Below, piece by piece: positions 61,585-64,000 of a stretch of DNA of 64,000 bases. The position numbers were made by a program, and so were the translations under genes. Origin of the DNA: Hamadaea flava (GTDB lineage: Bacteria; Actinomycetota; Actinomycetes; Mycobacteriales; Micromonosporaceae); assembly GCF_024172085.1 (NCBI RefSeq), contig NZ_JAMZDZ010000001.1:8742001-8806000 (forward strand). The letters run 5' to 3'. Each line of letters starts with the position of its first letter. Position 1 is the stretch's first letter. The notes under the pieces were generated by a model, which was not told the origin of the DNA, did not search any database, and saw nothing but the letters and a program-made list of their open reading frames with translations.

Positions 61585-61659
61585 TCACGCCAGCTCGTCC
61601 TCGCGCTGGTGGATGAAGGTCGGCTCGATGCGCTCGGCCTTGATGATCGTGATCGTCAT
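61585..61659 (-). CDS. 24-aa putative RiPP precursor peptide
   Basis: Very short gene with the best ribosome binding site in the region: AAGGAGGTGCATCCTC before the ATG. The product begins MTITIIKAERIE and ends HQREDELA. It has no signal peptide. The hydrophobic beta-forming start (TITIIKAE) could be the segment bound by the winged-helix domains of the E1 and M50 proteins. The acidic REDELA end, with two Glu and one Asp, is a candidate for modification. Size, position and ribosome binding site support a real gene; the precursor role is an inference. Confidence 0.7.
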   Translation of the reverse strand: MTITIIKAERIEPTFIHQREDELA

Positions 61660-61889
61660 GAGGATGCACCTCCTTGCCTGTCGGCGGAATGTGGCGAAGC
61701 CCGGATCTACCGGCTCGAAGCGAGAATCGCGGAGCAGGTTCACAGCCGGGTCATGGTTAGTTCACTGCCGCAGTGGACGCCTCGGCGAAGGTTGCGTCGA
61801 CGGGGATGCACGCCTCGATGTCACTGCGCGGCTTACCGACAACGCATCGGGTAATCATCAAGGCGATCACTTTTTGTAGAGTGGCTCGC

Positions 61890-63410
61890 ATGGCGCGCCC
61901 GAATCCTGACCCGGTCGCCGCCGAGTGGGTCACGTTCCGGTGTCTGACCTCGGCCGGCCGCTCCGACGAAGTGTGCGCCCTGGCCGATCGGATCATCGCC
62001 GAGAGCGAGGATCCGCTGCGGGTCGGCCAAGCCTTGATCGAGAAACTGGCGGCGATGATCAACCTCGGCCAGGTCGACGATCGGCGCGTCAGCGCGGCCG
62101 TTCTCGACGCGATCCAGGGCGCCCTCGGCCGGGCCGCGCCGCACCCTCGGCTGACCGGCGAGTTCTACATCCTGTCGGGATTCGTGGCCTACGCCAACGG
62201 ATCCATCAGCACGGCCGTCACGCACCTGGTGCGCGCGGAACGGCTCCTACGCCAGATGACCGAGTTGACCGTCGCCGCCGCCGACACGTGGCACGACCTG
62301 TCCGTCGCCTACTCGACCCTCGGCTTTCACGGCAAAGCCTTGAGCGCCATGCATCAGGGCCGCAGACTGTGCCGCCGAGCCGGGCTGCCCGAAGCGATCT
62401 GCGCCTGCCTGGAGACCACCGTCCGGGCCGCGCTGGCAGAGGATCATCAGGGACGCAGCGACCAGGCGATCGCCGGGCTCGAAGCCGTGCTCCGTTTCGG
62501 TCAGGCCCACACCGCCGACCTCAGCGCACTGGACACCGCGTTCTGGGCGTACGCGGCCGCCCGGCTGCCCACCCTGGGCGTACCGGCCACCGAGGTCGTC
62601 GTCGCCGAGCACAACGGCGATCCGACGCTGAGCCACCTGCGACACCTCGCCGCGATCTGCGCCGCGATCGCCGCGGGTGAGCCGGACGAGGCGTTGAACC
62701 TGCTGGCCGACCCGGCGAGCCCGCTGGACGTGTTCGGCGTGCCCGAGATCAGCCGCCTGCGCTCGCTCGCGTACGCCGCCCGTGGCGACTTCCGCGCCGC
62801 GCTGGCCGAGGAACGCGCGGCCAGAGCGGCCGTCGCCACCACCGACCGAGAACTCAAGCAGCGCTACCTCGGCTCGGTCGGCATGAGCCTGGACCAGGAG
62901 CGCCTGCGCAAGGTCGCGCAGCAGCACGCCGACGACGCCCGATCGGATCCGCTGACCGGTCTGCCGAACCGTCGCCACCTGGAGACGTTCGTCGCCGCCC
63001 TGGCCTCGACCGGCACGCCCGCCGTGATCGGCCTCCTCGACCTCGACCGGTTCAAGGCGGTCAACGACACCCACGGTCACCCCACTGGGGACCTGGTCCT
63101 TCAACAGGTCGCGGCCATCCTCGCCCGCAACACGCGCCCCGACGACCTGCTGTCCCGATTCGGCGGCGACGAGTTCGTCTTCATCCTTCCGCAGACCACC
63201 CTCGAGGAAGCCGTGCGGATCGGGCACCGCATCACCCAGGCCGTCGCGGCGCACGACTGGCAGACTCTCGCCCAGTCCACTCCGGTCACGGCCAGCGTCG
63301 GCTGGTCCCGCCTCGACGACGGTGACCTCGCCGCGGCGCTACGCGAAGCCGACCGGGAACTCTATCGGCACAAACACGCTCGGCAGCACACTGCCGACAT
63401 CGACCGCTGA
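61890..63410 (+). CDS. Diguanylate cyclase with N-terminal helical (TPR-like) repeats
   Basis: ATG at 61890, 506 aa. The upstream extension of the frame is rejected because TTTTTGTAGAGT just before the ATG looks like a promoter. Residues about 1-330 are TPR-like helices (HPRLTGEFYILSGFVAYANG; ADTWHDLSVAYSTLGFHGKA). The GGDEF domain follows: DPLTGLPNRRHLETF, LLDLDRFKAVNDTHGH, then GGDEF at residues 425-429. An RPDD (RxxD) inhibitory site stands exactly five residues before GGDEF. All catalytic residues are present. It makes c-di-GMP, which controls development in actinomycetes. No membrane span; the repeats probably sense a partner. Confidence 0.92.
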   Translation: MARPNPDPVAAEWVTFRCLTSAGRSDEVCALADRIIAESEDPLRVGQALIEKLAAMINLGQVDDRRVSAAVLDAIQGALGRAAPHPRLTGEFYILSGFVAYANGSISTAVTHLVRAERLLRQMTELTVAAADTWHDLSVAYSTLGFHGKALSAMHQGRRLCRRAGLPEAICACLETTVRAALAEDHQGRSDQAIAGLEAVLRFGQAHTADLSALDTAFWAYAAARLPTLGVPATEVVVAEHNGDPTLSHLRHLAAICAAIAAGEPDEALNLLADPASPLDVFGVPEISRLRSLAYAARGDFRAALAEERAARAAVATTDRELKQRYLGSVGMSLDQERLRKVAQQHADDARSDPLTGLPNRRHLETFVAALASTGTPAVIGLLDLDRFKAVNDTHGHPTGDLVLQQVAAILARNTRPDDLLSRFGGDEFVFILPQTTLEEAVRIGHRITQAVAAHDWQTLAQSTPVTASVGWSRLDDGDLAAALREADRELYRHKHARQHTADIDR

Positions 63411-63417
63411 CGACCGC

Positions 63418-63452
63418 TCATCCGCTGGTCGATGCGGCCAGCCGACGGATGA
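63418..63452. terminator. Hairpin after diguanylate cyclase gene
   Basis: Outer stem TCATCCG (63418-63424) with CGGATGA (63446-63452), plus inner arm GCTGG/CCAGC (63424-63428, 63438-63442). Starts 7 bp after the stop. No T tract. Confidence 0.45.
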
Positions 63453-63560
63453 TCTGCGGCAACTAAGTCGCGAATTCCTGTGTGGACTTTTTCGCTCGAC
63501 TGGCGTGATCGGCCGGGAACATACACAATGTCCGACGTCCCTCGGCTTTGGAGCGAATCA

Positions 63561-64000
63561 ATGCGCTTGAAGAACACCCTCATCGTCCTCGCCGCCGTCG
63601 CCTGCTCGACCCTCTTCATCCCGGGCCAGGCGTACGCGCACACGTCGGTCGTCAGCGGCACCGCGCCGTGCGACCAGGCCGGCAAGCGGACGGTGACCTG
63701 GACCATCAAGAACAACTGGAAGACTGAAGAGACGGTGAAGAACCTCTCGCTCAGCCCGAAACCGCTCGGCGAGACCTCTCCCGGCCTGCCGACGACCATC
63801 AAGAAGGACGGCAGCTACACCTTCTCCTACGAGGTGCCGGCTGACGCCACCAAGATCACGATCTCCTTCACGGCGCAGTGGCCCGACCACTACGAGGAAG
63901 GTGTCAAGGGCTCCATCGGCAACCTGCCGGCGTGCCCGAGCCCCAGCCCGAAGCCGAGCGCGAGCCCGTCGCCGAGCCCGCAGGAGAGCAGCCCGACCCC
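63561..64000 (+). CDS. Exported protein with Pro/Ser-rich region, C-terminus outside window
   Basis: ATG with GGAG 7 nt upstream; open to the end of the window (146 codons visible). Signal peptide about 1-27 (LIVLAAVACSTLFIPGQAYA). Then a beta-rich domain (TVTWTIKNNWKTEETVKNLS, SYTFSYEVPADATKITISFT) and, from about residue 120, a linker of P-S-P-x-P repeats (CPSPSPKPSASPSPSP). This is the pattern of actinobacterial cell-wall-anchored proteins that end in LPxTG or LAxTG. The anchor itself would lie beyond the window. Confidence 0.82.
   Translation, partial: MRLKNTLIVLAAVACSTLFIPGQAYAHTSVVSGTAPCDQAGKRTVTWTIKNNWKTEETVKNLSLSPKPLGETSPGLPTTIKKDGSYTFSYEVPADATKITISFTAQWPDHYEEGVKGSIGNLPACPSPSPKPSASPSPSPQESSPT

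Noticed and set aside
61757-61890. 44-codon minus-strand ORF just upstream of the 24-aa peptide gene, possibly a second precursor
   Set aside because: No ribosome binding site, its start overlaps the divergent diguanylate cyclase ATG, and it covers the likely promoters of both genes.

Overview
The window is GC-rich throughout, with GTG and TTG starts, 4-bp ATGA/GTGA gene overlaps, many Sec/Tat-exported hydrolases, a large BTAD/NB-ARC regulator and an NgcEFG-type sugar transporter. This points to the chromosome of a filamentous actinomycete, plausibly Micromonosporaceae (an inference from gene style, not a search). No insertion sequence, CRISPR array, rRNA or tRNA was recognised. Genes run off both ends.

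Region by region. 1-2 kb: a truncated TerB-like membrane protein and an orphan gene. 2.1-15.6 kb: a secreted glycoprotein-degradation block with a GH92 alpha-mannosidase, two paralogous S8 proteases, an M4 metalloprotease, an M14 carboxypeptidase and a PNGase A-like amidase, plus an XRE regulator and an acetyltransferase. A TATTCA direct repeat recurs in its intergenic regions. 15.6-20.7 kb: a decayed lipoprotein, a P-loop kinase, a decayed membrane protein, a membrane-anchored Nudix-like protein and a large lipoprotein. 21.1-32.9 kb: a LacI-controlled divergent carbohydrate locus. The minus strand carries LacI, a xylose-isomerase-like protein and a Gfo/Idh/MocA dehydrogenase. The plus strand carries an FAD oxidoreductase, a beta-helix protein, NgcEFG-like transport and an esterase whose Tat signal lies in a separate overlapping reading frame. 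Two 21-bp-spaced LacI operators sit just downstream of a good sigma-70-type promoter.

33-37 kb: small ordinary genes (GNAT, DUF402, methyltransferase, beta-propeller). 37.1-42.1 kb: the most unusual block. A uracil-DNA-glycosylase-like domain is fused to an R-S-E ADP-ribosyltransferase and lies divergent from a macrodomain protein. Beside it is an operon with a Fic-like protein. By analogy with DarT/DarG this looks like a nucleic-acid-directed ADP-ribosylation toxin or defence system with its own reversal enzyme.

42.3-47.0 kb: a DrrAB-type exporter with a SARP-like regulator. 47.2-55.6 kb: a PucR-type regulator and a long operon for import (RbsABC-type), de-esterification (two alpha/beta hydrolases), oxidation (mannitol/fructuronate dehydrogenase family) and phosphorylation (PfkB kinase) of a probably acylated polyol or sugar acid. 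Matching palindromes flank the regulator gene. 55.7-58.9 kb: a peroxiredoxin, LysR, a GyrB-motif protein and a blasticidin/cytidine-deaminase-like protein. 59.0-61.7 kb: a compact RiPP-like locus with a 24-residue peptide gene carrying a strong ribosome binding site, an intercistronic hairpin, an E1/ThiF-like enzyme and a PqqD-domain M50 membrane protease. 61.9 kb to the end: a repeat-domain diguanylate cyclase and the start of an exported Pro/Ser-rich protein.
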